The notes under the pieces were generated by a model. That model did no database searches. It was given only the letters and a program-made list of their open reading frames with translations, and was not told the DNA's origin. From Melanocharis versteri (taxonomy: Eukaryota > Chordata > Aves > Passeriformes > Melanocharitidae): a stretch of 64,000 nt of DNA. Positions within the stretch are counted from its first letter, which is position 1, and every line of letters starts with the position of its first letter. The position numbers and the translations under genes are program-made. Shown here piece after piece: positions 39,701 through 49,300 of the stretch. The stretch covers positions 1,304,787 to 1,368,786 of the forward strand of contig VZTG01001555.1 of NCBI GenBank assembly GCA_013397845.1, in the 5' to 3' direction.

Positions 39701-40137
39701 ATACAGGGCATACAGTAAATACAGCCATATATCCCTCATTATACAGGAGGGCTGATTTCTTAGAAAAAAAAAAAAAAAGGCAGTCAAATCATGGGTTTGT
39801 ATGTCAGTGAAAGAGCACTTACTGTTAAGATGTCGTAACTCCCCGCTGTGAACTGCTTTCTGGAAGAAACCATCCCTGTTTTGGGATCAATGAAAAACTT
39901 CCCATCATCGTTCCCATCCACAATGCTGTAGGAGATTTCTGCATTAGGGCCTTCGTCTTTGTCAAAAGCAAAAGCTCTGTAGATTGGCTCCCCTCTTTTC
40001 TTACGGTCCCTCTCCGGCAGCTTGATCTGATAGACTTTCTCTGGAAACTGTGGTTTGTTATCATTCTCATCCAGAACCTGCACCACCACCCAAACGGAGG
40101 ATTGCTTGGGAGGTGTGCCCCCATCTGAGACGGTTAC
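104..40137 (-). CDS. FAT3: FAT3 coding region, middle part, eight joined exons (partial gene)
   Basis: FAT3 is an atypical giant cadherin, a single-pass membrane protein of the Fat/Dachsous group involved in cell contact, planar polarity and neuronal (notably retinal amacrine cell) shape. Eight minus-strand exons join to 1,859 codons plus one nucleotide with no stop and with matching phases: 0-0, 0-1, 1-0, 0-0, 0-1, 1-1, 1-0, 0-1 in transcript order. The vertebrate protein is about 4,550-4,600 residues with 34 cadherin repeats, so roughly 40% is present, all of it cadherin repeats. The first coding exon (signal peptide and early repeats) lies beyond 64000; the later repeats, laminin-G, EGF, transmembrane and cytoplasmic parts lie beyond position 1. 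FAT1 has the same architecture, but the local sequence agrees with remembered FAT3 far better, including the segments RDRKKRGEP and KHKLSYT. These matches are from memory, not from an alignment. Confidence 0.93.
258..1354 (-). other. FAT3: FAT3 intron of 1,097 nt
   Basis: The donor is CAG|GTGAGT and the acceptor ends CTCTAG. The only notable content is the 64-bp alternating purine-pyrimidine tract at 686-749. Short open frames on both strands carry no recognisable domain. Confidence 0.9.
686..749. repeat. Compound (CG)/(CA)/(TA) dinucleotide tract
   Basis: The plus strand alternates purine and pyrimidine without a break for 64 bases: a TATGCATGCACG lead-in, a short CG block (703-711), about 15 CA units (711-740) and four TA units (741-749). 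This is a polymorphic-type microsatellite, and CG plus CA alternation is the classical Z-DNA-prone sequence. Confidence 0.95.
1355..1551 (-). CDS. FAT3: FAT3 exon (seventh in window): end of a cadherin repeat and its linker
   Basis: The exon has 197 nt, phase 1 at the start and 0 at the end. The shared glycine codon is completed by GA, followed by 65 full codons. The acceptor is TTGTTGCAG|GAGGG and the donor is CAG|GTGAGT. It carries GNPKGKFALGLV (residues 1-12), the LDREEQD motif typical of cadherin repeats at 24-30, the strand core ITATDGLF at 36-43, and the linker TDVNDNNPVC at 54-63, which has the full DxNDN calcium signature. It finishes the repeat begun at the end of the giant exon 8988-13061. 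The match to remembered FAT3 is close throughout. Confidence 0.95.
2347..2400. repeat. (GGGAA)n pentanucleotide tract
   Basis: About ten perfect AAGGG units run up to an N at 2401. The strand is pure purine here. It is a simple-sequence expansion whose true length is uncertain because of the adjoining N. Confidence 0.95.
2401..2401. other. Single ambiguous base / assembly mark
   Basis: One N ends the GGGAA tract, probably a consensus ambiguity or a collapsed gap at a repeat of uncertain length. Confidence 0.9.
2477..2505. repeat. Second (GGGAA)n tract
   Basis: Nearly six further units of the same pentamer, separated from the first tract by about 75 bases. The intervening DNA from about 2434 is itself mostly purine (GAGAGA-rich), so the two tracts may have been one expansion with an interrupted centre. 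Confidence 0.9.
2696..3264 (-). mobile_element. Avian solo LTR, ERVL-like, about 569 bp
   Basis: On the minus strand the block begins TTTACTGGCTTTGGCTGGG, runs through GAGTCAAGGCCTTTTCTGC, a block complementary to GAATATCCCTGTGGTCAG and a TATA-like CATAAAAAAG, and ends near CATAACA. Order and spacing match a solo LTR family that I remember as abundant in bird genomes; the class name ERVL is from memory and uncertain. An AAAT microsatellite has grown inside it (2852-2876). The terminal TG is mutated to TT and no clear target duplication is seen, so the ends are plus or minus about 10 bp. No internal viral genes flank it. It lies in the same transcriptional orientation as FAT3. Confidence 0.8.
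2852..2876. repeat. (AAAT)n tract inside the LTR
   Basis: A short A-run followed by AAAT units, where related LTR copies as I remember them carry a variable CG/CA-rich stretch. It is a local microsatellite gain within the element. Confidence 0.9.
5011..5026. repeat. T16 homopolymer
   Basis: An uninterrupted run of 16 T, intronic. No retroposon body is recognisable next to it. Confidence 0.95.
8833..8857. repeat. A-rich homopolymer tract
   Basis: Fourteen A, one G, then ten A. It lies about 130 bases downstream (minus sense) of the giant exon's donor. No retroposon body adjoins it. Confidence 0.95.
8988..13061 (-). CDS. FAT3: FAT3 giant exon (sixth in window): 13 cadherin linkers in one exon
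   Basis: This exon has 4,074 nt, phase 1 at both ends, and 1,357 full codons between two split glycine codons. The acceptor is TGTTTTAG|GAAAC and the donor CAG|GTGAGA. Counting from the first full codon, linkers lie at about residues 55-63, 152-161, 266-275, 364-374, 466-476, 571-578, 670-679, 777-786, 879-888, 983-992, 1091-1100, 1197-1206 and 1307-1316. Eight carry DxNDNxP-type signatures; those at 55, 364, 571, 879 and 1091 do not. Between them are 12 complete cadherin repeats with LDxE and DxD motifs and several N-glycosylation sequons. No stop or frameshift is present. A single exon of about 4 kb in this position is a known hallmark of FAT1/FAT3. Its length is divisible by three, so skipping it would keep the frame. 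Confidence 0.97.
13062..16715 (-). other. FAT3: FAT3 intron of 3,654 nt
   Basis: The donor after the exon at 16716-16926 is GCAG|GTTAGG, weaker than usual at +3. The acceptor is TGTTTTAG. A truncated CR1 copy (16337-16560) sits about 156 nt from the donor. The remaining 3 kb is unremarkable AT-rich DNA with no recognisable exon. Confidence 0.9.
16337..16560 (-). mobile_element. CR1 retroposon fragment (5'-truncated)
   Basis: The plus strand reads ACAGAATGGTTGGGCTTGAAAGGGACC, split here as ACAGAATGGTTGGG and CTTGAAAGGGACC, followed by CTGGTCCAGCC and GGGCAACCTGTTCCAG at CR1-typical spacing. It is the reverse complement of the CR1 3' end, including a degenerate ATTCTRTG tail at the low-coordinate end. 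The element is therefore in minus orientation, the same as FAT3. About 170 bp (to 16507) is clear; the extension to 16560 rests on weaker resemblance. CR1 is the main LINE of birds and reptiles, a chief reason for calling the host avian. Confidence 0.88.
16716..16926 (-). CDS. FAT3: FAT3 exon (fifth in window): end of one cadherin repeat and most of the next
   Basis: The exon has 211 nt, phase 0 to 1, 70 codons plus one base. It starts VRDQEFPYRRN after an acceptor ending CGATAG. It passes through the linker VEDSNDHSPYF (residues 19-29), in which the usual final N of NDN is H, then opens a new repeat with LYEASVFESA at 33-42 and the calcium motif LDKDKGENAE at 54-63. It ends TIEA|G. The donor is GTTAGG. 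Continuity with the exons on both sides agrees with remembered FAT3 (VMV-RDQEF and EAG-NTGN joins). Confidence 0.95.
16927..18464 (-). other. FAT3: FAT3 intron of 1,538 nt
   Basis: The donor is CATG|GTAAGAAT and the acceptor ends CGATAG. It contains a T-rich then A-rich stretch at about 17851-17885. No other element is recognised. Confidence 0.9.
18465..18740 (-). CDS. FAT3: FAT3 exon (fourth in window): cadherin linker plus nearly a full repeat
   Basis: The exon has 276 nt, exactly 92 codons, phase 0 at both ends. The acceptor is AACTGTAG|GTTCTT and the donor is ATG|GTAAGAAT. It begins VLIKVLDNNDNGPEF, a canonical calcium linker at residues 5-15. It then codes the repeat with YDVTISED near 19-26, the metal-binding DRDEKHKLSYT near 40-50 and LDHEAQDKH near 79-87, ending ILNVM. 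KHKLSYT is characteristic of FAT3 in my memory. Being symmetric (0-0), it could be skipped without a frameshift. Confidence 0.96.
18741..28273 (-). other. FAT3: FAT3 intron of 9,533 nt
   Basis: The donor is CAG|GTAGAATA, fair at +5 but less so than its neighbours, and the acceptor ends AACTGTAG. A 19-bp tandem duplication lies at 25230-25266. Short poly-A and poly-T runs occur at about 19407-19417 and 23889-23901. I see no exon, retroposon or RNA gene; the longest open frames, about 100 codons, have no recognisable content. Confidence 0.9.
25230..25266. repeat. 19-bp tandem duplication
   Basis: Two head-to-tail copies of AGAAGTTAATCACCATCCT; the second copy is nearly complete. The identity suggests a recent duplication. 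Confidence 0.9.
28274..28413 (-). CDS. FAT3: FAT3 exon (third in window): inner part of a cadherin repeat
   Basis: The exon has 140 nt, phase 1 to 0. Two bases complete a split glycine codon and 46 codons follow. The acceptor is ACAATTAG|GAGGG and the donor CAG|GTAGAA. It encodes GNYDSSFDADKGVG (residues 1-14), PLDAEQRSMYNMTVEVTDG (21-39), with LDAE standing for the usual LDRE motif and one N-glycosylation sequon (NMT), and ends NIATTQ. It is the centre of the repeat whose start is in the exon at 37716-37926 and whose end is in the exon at 18465-18740. Confidence 0.94.
31302..31356. repeat. 28-bp tandem duplication
   Basis: Two adjacent copies beginning GTTAAGTCTATGCAAG; they differ at one base inside and by a small deletion near the end of the second. 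Confidence 0.92.
32671..32720. repeat. 20-bp minisatellite, about 2.5 copies
   Basis: Units begin AGTTGATATACTTGG, GGTTGGTATATTTGG and AGTTGGTTAC. Copies are diverged, so the array is older than the other duplications here. A weak further copy may precede it. Confidence 0.85.
37578..37620 (+). repeat. G-run cluster with quadruplex-forming pattern
   Basis: The plus strand has G11 (37578-37588), then, after the N gap, G7, G3 and G4 runs separated by 1-4 bases. Splitting the G7 run gives four G-triplets with short loops, the standard quadruplex pattern. It is on the strand opposite the FAT3 transcript, so the RNA here would be C-rich. Confidence 0.85.
37593..37594. other. Two-base N gap
   Basis: Two N bases lie between G-runs. 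Polymerase stalling or homopolymer ambiguity at G-rich DNA is the likely cause. Confidence 0.9.
37716..37926 (-). CDS. FAT3: FAT3 exon (second in window): atypical proline-rich linker and start of a repeat
   Basis: The exon has 211 nt, phase 0 to 1, 70 codons plus one base. The acceptor is GTGCCTGCCAG|ATAAAA and the donor is GTCG|GTAAGTTG. It begins [21 protein letters not shown]. Instead of a DxNDN linker it has KKPAPSPVPLTF at residues 23-34, so this boundary should bind little or no calcium. The next repeat opens with FYNFTVMESDKVTEIVGVV (38-56). GC is higher than in flanking introns and third positions are mostly G or C in the second half. Confidence 0.96.
38092..38109. repeat. T18 homopolymer
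   Basis: An unbroken run of 18 T, about 165 bases upstream (minus sense) of the exon at 37716-37926. On the transcript it reads as poly-A, so it is not the splice pyrimidine tract. Confidence 0.95.
39764..39778. repeat. A15 homopolymer
   Basis: An unbroken run of 15 A; on the FAT3 transcript a U-run about 45 nt after the donor of the exon at 39823-40137. Confidence 0.95.
39823..40137 (-). CDS. FAT3: FAT3 exon (first in window): cadherin linker and a full-length repeat
   Basis: The exon has 315 nt, exactly 105 codons, phase 0 at both ends. The acceptor is GTTTTTCAG|GTAACC and the donor is ACA|GTAAGTGC. It encodes VTVSDGG, the canonical linker VLDENDNKPQF (residues 21-31), the basic stretch RDRKKR (43-48) just before GEPIYRAF, the calcium motif DKDEGPNAE (59-67), and the segment DGNDDGKFFIDPKTGM, ending SYDILT. 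By comparison with remembered FAT3 it is the second coding exon, starting at around protein residue 1,100, which would place the preceding 3-kb exon beyond 64000. Symmetric phases allow skipping in frame. Confidence 0.96.
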
Positions 40138-43100
40138 CTGAAAAACAGCAGTACACGTTATTCTTGTGTAAGTTATTCTTACTTCATAAATTGGAGAAAA
40201 ACATAAAACATAAGGAAACACCTTGCCCTCCCCAAAGCTAATCTGCAGCTTACGAAATCTTCTGTGTACGTGACACATGATTACTATAAACATGCCCAGT
40301 GCTCAACTCAATTTGTCCACAATGGCAAATCCAGGAATCCAGAAGATTTTTTACTTCGGAGATGAACGTGGAATAAGGAACCTGCAGACTAGGAAGGTAT
40401 TTCTCAAAACATAAAACCCTTTTATCTCAAAATCTGCAAGTTTATCTCGGAAGAGAGAACTGGAGTTAACCCATTAATCAGGATCCCTGCATTTTTTGCA
40501 TACATATTTTAAAGTTTCTTCTGTCATGGAAAGAATTTGAAAGATGCATTTCTTCTTAAACCCTAAAAGAATCTCTGTCATTTTTTTCCCCATTAATTAT
40601 TTGGAATTTCTTAAACAACAAAAGGATTTCTGTCAGTTCTTTTCATTCATTACCCAAGATGTGACAGCTCATTAATTCCAAACCTGCTTTATAAGATTAT
40701 AAGGAGCACAGAGAGGCAGGTAACATAAAATTTCTGCTGCATTGTGTAGAGTGCACTGTGCTGCCAGAAACATGTAAGAAATAAAATCTTTGAGATGAAA
40801 GTTAATTAGTAATTTAGCTGCAACTTAAACAGAATTACTAATAATTTTCAATCCGAAACACTATGAAAATGAAATGATTCAAGATCAACAAGCCCTCAAG
40901 AGATTTAATAATATGCCTTCAAAATGAAATCAATATGTTTCAAACTTCTCCCTCAATATTTCGATCGCATTTTTAATGAGAAAGAAATAAGGCAGAAAGT
41001 TATTTCTGTTTGCATGAAAGAAGTTCAAATTTCATTTTCAGCTACATATGGTAACATGCCAAATCCCACAGTAGCAATTTCTGATGATACTGAGCCAAGA
41101 TATTACATACCCTTCCCTGCTCATACTGATCGCTGCACATCGATTGGTTTGCTGGTAACTTCTTGGTGTTTTATTTTTCCTTAAAAGTTTCTGCGTTCCC
41201 TTGCAAATCCCATAGTCCTGATGTCCAATCTTTAGGCAAAGCAAAATTTTCTGGGAATAATACCCCTTGGCATTGCCCCATCCTTGTGTAAAGAAGTCTA
41301 AACTTAGGACAACCCTGGGTTAACACTGAGATCAGCAGAAAAACTGTATTTTCCGTGAGAAAGGTAAAAGACATTATCCCTTTCCTGTATTTAACTATGT
41401 GTTTAAAAACTGATGCAGCGGAAGGGAGCAGACAGACAGCCTTAGGGATTGAAATAGCTCATTTACAGAAAAGTGAGTGGCATGGCAACATACAGTGGCA
41501 ATGCAAATTCCCCAAAACAGCCCAGAACCCATTTGGAGAGTGGAACTCATCCTCCCAACAACATGTACCAGCCTCAGGCCTCCTTCTCCCAAGACTGGAG
41601 TAGAGTTTCCGAAGTGCAGAGTAGGTTAGGTGATCAGCAGTTGCTGGTATCACCACTCCTGTGACAGGCACAGCTGTTTGCAGAGTGCTGGATGGGGATC
41701 AGACCCATCCTGCAAAGCCACGGACGTGACATCTGCCAGTTACCAGCGCAGGGGCGTGGGAAGAGGACCCACATCATTATCAGTGTGCTCAGCCATCCAG
41801 TTCCCACTACCAACACTTCCCAAAACAGCATTTTAATGCTGAAAGGCTGCACACACGGCTGTGAATCTGCCTTTCCACTCGGTGAGAGCCACACCACCAG
41901 GGACCTCAGTCTCTCCACTTCACTGATGATCCCCTCTATTTCTGTTCTACCCCGTTGCAACTGGCCAAGCTCTTGGCCAGACCACAAGTTAACAATGGAA
42001 AACCTTTTCTGGGTTTCTCCACAGATAAAATAATTGATGATACAAGCAGTACAGGCTGTATTGCACAGAAACAATCAGAGACACACTAATCCAAACTCAA
42101 AAAGCATCAACAAAATGCTTTTTTAAGGGGTAATGTTCTTGCATTAAAAAATATTAGTGAGATTCTGGAAACTCTTGTTCTCTGAAAAAATGCAATTTGT
42201 TTTTTTTTAAAAAAGACATTTTCTTCAACCTTCTAGCAGTAATCTACAAAAAAGGTGTGTATGTGTGAGATAAAGAGTTTACAACCAACAACGACAATAA
42301 AATCTATGAAAACCACAGTGGTGTAAACAGTCAAGCAGCTGTGATGAAAAAACCGTAAGTCAAAAAACTGCTCAAGAAGTGAAGCATCCTCCTGTCTTAC
42401 CACTACAGTCTCACAGTTTCTTAGGTTACTGCTGAAATCCTGACTAACATGGTGTTGTGGCAGTAAATATTTGCTTGTTTTTGTGATATTTGTTTTTGTG
42501 AGCCCAAACTTGGGGAAAATCTATTCAATAACAGAAAAGGTGCCCTGAAAATATTTGCTGCCAGCTAACAAAAAAAGAGTAATGGCTATAACACAGAATG
42601 ACAGCTAATTAATAAAAATTAACAAAGAATGCCTGAAGTTTGTCAATTACATTTGGGCTAAAACTTTACATCCCTGGAGAAGAAAATGTTAGGTACCAGC
42701 TAAGCCTTTTTCTCTGGGTGACACTCAAAACTTTCCAAAATTACAGGATGCAGCTCCACGCAAAAAGCTCTGAGTGCCAGACACAGGAGCTGAAGTTCTC
42801 TCTTTGCAGGCATGTAAATTAATTAGGCCTCCCTCACACCAGTGATGTGATTATTTCCCTAACTGTAAATCTGCACCCTGGCTGACCCCTGTTCTGTGCT
42901 CCATCATCCTGACCCCAGCCCGGCTATTCAGGATCCAGTCATAAACAAGGTAAAAGAGCTGCAAAAATTTCCTCTGCCCCTACAGAAAAAAACCCACCAT
43001 GACAACACATTAAAACAAACCAACAAATTGCTGCCAGTGCAGAACTGTTCCCAGACAAAAATGGGGAGAACCGGAGAGGTCATTCAGCACATCGCTCTGC

Positions 43101-45105
43101 AAATATCATTTCCATCAGGACACAATATCACACTAGCACTTAGGGGCCCCTCTAACCAAGGCAATTTCGATTCAAACACTACCACAGTTCTTAGCAAAAC
43201 CCTTGAACAGCTGGAAATTACAGCAAGAAGTAACCAGGGAGGGGAGGGAGGTTTGGATGTTCATAGGACAAAGCTAATTCACAGCTGGTATCTCTGGAAA
43301 TGCAAAAGGCAGATGTGCAAGGCACAGGAGAGCTTGCAGGAGAGAAGCTGTAATTTAGGACCAATGAGGTTCTTTTATTTAGAAACCTGCAGATAGCATG
43401 GCAGGAAGAAGAAAACAGAGAAGAAGAGTAATCCAGATGAATGACATCTGTCATTCATCTGTCAGTCTGAGATCGACTGTCTCAATATACGCTTGTCGAG
43501 ATGTGCCATCGAAAACCCAACAAGAGGTGACTCTCACAGTAATCAATATGAGAAAACGGTAAGGACAAAACCATGGCTTTCCCAGTGGAGATGAGGAATG
43601 GCTGCTTGGTCAGCATGTGCTTTCCTAAATGGTGAACACCTTCTCCTGTCCGTGTGATGAGTCTGGTATCCAGATCCAACTGCAGCAGACAAGCTGCTGC
43701 TTGACAGCGTGCAGATGAGACGGGACCAGGCCAGCTACTGTCCCCTCTGCCACACCAGTTAGAGAGTGCTGCTCATGCTGTGTCAGGACTACCTAAACAG
43801 AGCATACAACCTCCCAAAGCTGGGATACAGCCATGAATGCATGGACTCCCTGACTAATCAGACAAAGGGTTGGTCCATTGAGCAAGGCTGGAATGTCTTA
43901 AAAGGAATGTGATTACATATTTAATAGGGCCTGAATGGAACAGACAACCAAAATGATATGAACAATTACATATTTTCATGGTGAAATCCTAAGCACTGCT
44001 GCTGTTTTCCTACAACCTACAGACCGTTCCACTACAGTCTTCTCCATAAAATGAGCATTTTCTGTCAGGAATCTGTATTTACCCATTGGCTTTAATGCTT
44101 ATGACTTTACTGAAACATGTCTGTCAATACACATATATAGGTATTGGTTACCTGGGAATTTCTTTGTAAAGTAACAACAGTCACACCTCCCTTACAATAT
44201 TTCCTTCAGCTGGATGGACCAAGATAAGGTCTCCTCAAATCCCCTCTACTTTTATCAGACATGTATTTTTTGTGAAAAATGCACTAAAATATCTCCTTCT
44301 GCAGCATAGGACAAATTCAGTGTAATAATAGAACTTTCTCTCCAAGTAAAACAATTCCCACTTCTTCTGCAGGATCTACTTCAGTAGGTTTGGTCTACAG
44401 ACATTAACACTCCCTTCCCTACAGGACTGAGAGATATCCATGTTTATTTTCAAGTCCACAAAACAACTACAAAGAGATTTCCACAGCAGTGGACCTTCTC
44501 AGTGAAAATGAAGATTGATACTGACTGTTAACATACAACAGATGGAATATTAGATGTGAGAATTACTTCTTTTTATGACCATGGAGAAGGCATGGAAGAG
44601 ACATCTACGGTGAAAGTATTGCCTAAAACACAGCATCCAGCCTAGCAGACCTCAGCCATGGTGACAAAAGGAATTTTGCCTTGAGACAATCACTCCTCCT
44701 ATGAGTCGGACTGTGACACTTAATTGCAGAAGATGTAGTTCTTGAATCTTTCAGAATACACATACAACTGTGAGGACCACCCTCCTGAATTAAGAGTACT
44801 ATATTGAGTCTCATTAATAAAAGCTCATGACTTCCAAGGCAATTATTAACTCAGCTGGAGGGAGTAGCTAGCAGGGATGTTACTTCAACAAGTACAAGAC
44901 AATTAGCAGGTGTTTAATGTGAGTCATCAAACCTTGAGAAGAACAAGTATCTTCTTCCATATCATTCTTTGGCAGGAGGAAGTACTCAGGCTACCCAATT
45001 TTTAACTTATGAGGAACTGCCACATTACTGTCATTAGCATTGCAAAAAGCTGAAGATGTCGTATTTGCTTGTTAATTTTTTTTTAGTGTGATAACTGCTT
45101 AATGC

Positions 45106-45122
45106 AAAAAAAAAAAAAAAAA
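45106..45122. repeat. A17 homopolymer
   Basis: An unbroken run of 17 A. No retroposon body is recognised beside it. Confidence 0.95.
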
Positions 45123-46126
45123 GTGAGCTTAGATGCTTGTGCCTAATCAAAGGAGTGTGCATAATGAGGTTTTCAGGTAAAAGTCTCTCCCTTCCCCCAA
45201 CAAGAAATGCTAATTTTGCTTCAGAAAACCTTAGAAAAGAGAATCTGGTTGAGTTACTGAAGACAGAAAAATGATCAAAGGGAGCGGGAGAGTTGAGGCA
45301 TACCCCTGCTGTTAGTGACTAATGGGTTTGTTTCTTCTGCCAATGTGTAAACGAGCTGCAATACCTATTGTAAGTCTCTGGAATTCAGCCCGAGTAGGAG
45401 AAATGAAAGATTATAAAGGAGAGCTCATCGAGGAATGAATAGAACTTTAAAGTCAAATGCACTGAATTACTATCTCTGCCTACTTCAGAGAGAGACTAAA
45501 TTCGTGGCTAAATTCTTACAAGGAAATATTTTTTCTGAAATGCATGCTGTTACTGAACTACACATCGGATTATTGCTACAAAGTGAAGGCAGTGTAGCTC
45601 AAAGAAATACAGAATATGAAAGGAAAATAAATGTACATCAGGGTTGGTTTTTTTTTTAGTTCAAAACAAATACTGAGTTAGCTGTAGCAAACTAGATACC
45701 TTCTCTTTCGAATCCTTCATCTAGCAACTGTGGAAAAGAAATGGATAGTGCTTATTTCACTTATTCTAATAGAATGTGGTGCTGTCCCAAAGGACAAATT
45801 ACATTTCTTGTCCAAAACAGTTCCAATCATATAAATATGATCCATCTTTCCTTATTTCCTTTAGAATGTGCTAATCTGGGAAATCTTGTTTTCAAACATA
45901 AATAAATTAATACATTCATTCTGGCCAGGTATGAAAAATAAATAGTTTGGAGTACATTTTAAATAGAGATTATTAATGACATAAACACTCTAGGTGTTTG
46001 ATTAGGCATGTCAATGGCTTCCAGCCACACTCAAGCTAGAAAACGATGCATAATGGTCTGTTAAACCATTTGAGAATTAACGATGACATCAGGTAATTTC
46101 AGCAGTGTATTGCTAAAAGACAGGAA

Positions 46127-46144
46127 GAAAGGAAGGAAGGAAGG
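46127..46144. repeat. (GGAA)n microsatellite
   Basis: About four tetramer units, all purine on the plus strand. Tandem GGAA is the ETS-type core, but the tract is too short to claim function. Confidence 0.85.
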
Positions 46145-46334
46145 CTTTTTCATTTGGAGTTAAATGCTCCCTGTAGTATTTGCAAACCTAAATATTAGAA
46201 GAGTGTACTGAAGAAAGCCTTAGAGGCTTCAAATCTTAACTTTTGTCAGACTCAGAGTGCTGAGACCAGTAGATGGTAACCAAAGGACCTGGCAGAATGA
46301 AATATCAGAACGAGTGACTTAAAAGTCCAAAAAC

Positions 46335-46354
46335 ACTACTACTACTTCTACTAC
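46335..46354. repeat. (ACT)n microsatellite, one interruption
   Basis: About six trinucleotide units, with TTCT breaking the array. Confidence 0.85.
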
Positions 46355-49300
46355 ATTTATCCTGTGTCACACTTTAATCTACAAGCTTTTTGAAAACAGA
46401 AACAGTAAACAAGTCTCTGTTAAAAAAAACTAAAGAATTAAATTTCAGCTTTAGTAGCAATAAAAGGAAGAATCTGCATAGCTCTTGACAGTGACCCTCA
46501 AAAAGAAATACAGCAATTTTCCACAGGCATTGCTTTTAAAGTTCATTACAGTTTGGAGATCCTGGCGACCTTTGTGCATCAGGCCTTATTTATAGTGTTC
46601 TTCAATCAATACATGGTAAGTGCAGAACCGACCATTACTCCATTAGATTCCCAGGACAACAGAGCAGCCTGCCATGTGTTAAAGGAAACTCCTTCAGGCA
46701 ATCTCGTAAAGCACCTTCCCCTTCCTCTCCCTGAGTAAAAAGAAAACTATAATCCTTAGGAATGTCAAGCTCGTATAATTTCCTTTTGATGATATGTAGA
46801 TTAAACTTTGTCCAGAAGTGACTCTAAGCCAGCCACTTTCCAGAAGTCCAGAAGTGCCTCTTACTTCCACCGGTGGAATTAAACACAGAAAAGCTTTACC
46901 TCTACTACTGCTTAACTGTAGTATATGGTCATGTAAGACTCAGCAGAAACCCTCTGCTAAGGAAAAGCATTGCTCAACGAGGACTTTTTCTGACTTTTTC
47001 TAGGTGATAACAGCAGCTCTGCACGTATCATATCCCATGCTGGGCAGCTTGCAAAGTTTGCAGCAAGACGATTGGAAAATTTGAGATGATCACAGTAAGA
47101 ACATCAACCTCAGTCTCCAAACAACAACTGTAAAGGTCTTTTGAGTACATTATGAGCTTCCTCTCTTTGCTCATGAGGCTACAGTAATGAGTCTTGCTAA
47201 ATATATAATGAAGAAAGAATTGAAAAGCAGAAGAATACACTCCAAACTGTCCCCTGATAATACCTGTCCAAGGACATTTATCCACCTTCAGACTGACACC
47301 TTACAAACAAGATAAAGTATGATATTCAATTGCTTAAAAATATTTTTTTTAAGGCATATGAAACCTCCTGAGGAACAACCTATCACTAAACAGAAGTATA
47401 ACTACCATCATAGCCCCTAAACGAGAAAGAAGATAAAAGTTGCCTATTGATCTTCACAGTAAACTTTGAAGAAGGTGTTTAGCTCCTGCTGAAAGTGAAG
47501 ATTACAATCTGAGAGTTTTGTGAACAGAAAATGAATAGTCAAATGGGAGAATATTTCACTTCAGGCAGATTTAAATAAAGCTTGCAAATCAAGATATGCA
47601 TGCAGTTTAATGTTAGTAGTACTCTCTATGTCAATTTTAATCTGATTCATACCTCAATATATACTTCAGCCATTTGTGGATTTTGCTTTTCTTGTGATAA
47701 GAAACACCTGTGATTAAATATTGATAAGTTCCCCTCTATCAGATCTACCTCTACAGATAATGCCCTTCTCCAAAAATCTTATCTTAGCACTCAGGAAATA
47801 CAGCAGCTCTCAGTTTTTGTGCTTCAAAAGAAGTGTGCATCAACTTCTAAGCTCACCACACTGCTGTTTTCTCAAACATTCAATTACTCTTCATTTTCTA
47901 TCCACAAAAGTAACTTGATTCTCATCTTCAGTATAAGCAGGAATCAAACATCTTCTTTTTACCCAAAATGATGAAGATTGTTACACATCTCCAAACTTCC
48001 ATTTTTTCATACTAGACCAGATAGTAGGTGTAATCATGTAAGAAAAACATTCTGGCTATTAATAAAGACACAATATGTTATCCATGCTTCCTAGTATTAA
48101 TAATTTATGTTATATTTTAACTATCAACAGACATTCCCTGCTTAAAAAACACGTGCTGATCTATTGCCAAAATTTAATCAAGCTATAGTACTAGTCATCA
48201 ACTAGTTAACTAATCAACAGCACTTACTTTACATCCTTTGTGTATGCAGTTTGTGTATGCAGCTGTGTCAGTTTGCAGCAGAGGTCCCCAGATATCAAAA
48301 CTGACAAGGAATTAACTCCCAACTCTTTCAGCAGAAACCCTCAAATTCAGAGCAGGTGTGTGGCAATAGCCCTCCATCCATCTGGAGGTAAGTCAGCAGC
48401 ACTGCCTCATGCCAACGTGGTACAAGCTGCTGAAGGTCCTCTAAGAAAAGGCATAGTGTGAAAGAGCTTGCTCTGCATGCCCTTAAAAATATTGTGGCAG
48501 CAGCTTCTGTTACAACAAAGTAACTTCAACTAAAACTTTCTGTCTTCAAAGGAAATAATCATCTTGTGTGCTAAACTATAATATAAAAACCTACTTCTGA
48601 ACAATTTTTGTCATGCTGAAAGCCCCTGCCTTCTGATGTTGGATGAAACATCCTCAGGTGAGGCTCTGTGATGGTCAGTCTTAAAATAATATTGCTGTTA
48701 CTGAGGAGGTAAAATGTTTATTTGGCCAGCAGTGAGATGAAAGATATGGACTGTAGCTCCTTAAATGTATTTAATTTATAGGTACACTGCATCCAAATTC
48801 TATGGCACTATAAAAAGCAGAACCAGAGATTTTCAAAAGAAAGATAACACTTTCTTTTCTTTTTCCTCCAAGCAGCACTTGGTTGTGCTAAAAGGAGATG
48901 ACACCACCTTGTCTCTGGCAGAAAGGCAGATTAAGATTCACTCAGCCCTATCTCCAGCTTCTCCTCCAGCCATTTGTTCTTCCTCTGTCAATAAACTGTT
49001 TGTGCATCTGTGCTATGAACAAGGCTACTGAAATAATCAGGGTTTAAAATAAACTGCCGAAAGAAAACAGAACACCCCAAAAAAGGCAGATGGTCAGTGA
49101 GCGATGGCAGTGAGAGAGTGAAAGGAGGAGAGGCATGGCAGCTCCCCAGGTCAGGCTGGGGGAAGTTTACTAAGATGTTCGGTCACCGAAGAAACGTGCA
49201 TTGTGCAACTACAATTTTGATGATTAATTCCGCAATTTTACTCCGTATAGAAACTTAGTGACCACCCTCCCTGGCCCCCCTCCCAAAAAAATCTTAGAAC

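Larger units (their letters stand above)
37927..39822 (-). other. FAT3: FAT3 intron of 1,896 nt
   Basis: The donor is ACA|GTAAGTGC and the acceptor ends CCTGCCAG. It contains a T18 run (38092-38109) and an A15 run (39764-39778). No exon or transposon is recognised. Confidence 0.9.

Noticed and set aside
104..40137. Assignment to FAT1 instead of FAT3
   Set aside because: FAT1 shares the giant exon, but sequences such as PERDRKKRGEPIYR, ISMRKFRI-type segments and KHKLSYT agree with remembered FAT3; an alignment would settle it.
41634..42074. 146-codon minus frame and overlapping 113-codon plus frame
   Set aside because: Both strands open in the same GC-moderate stretch with no recognisable domain; treated as chance.
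42896..43396. 166-codon plus-strand open frame
   Set aside because: No recognisable motif, within an intron and antisense to FAT3; chance is the simplest explanation.
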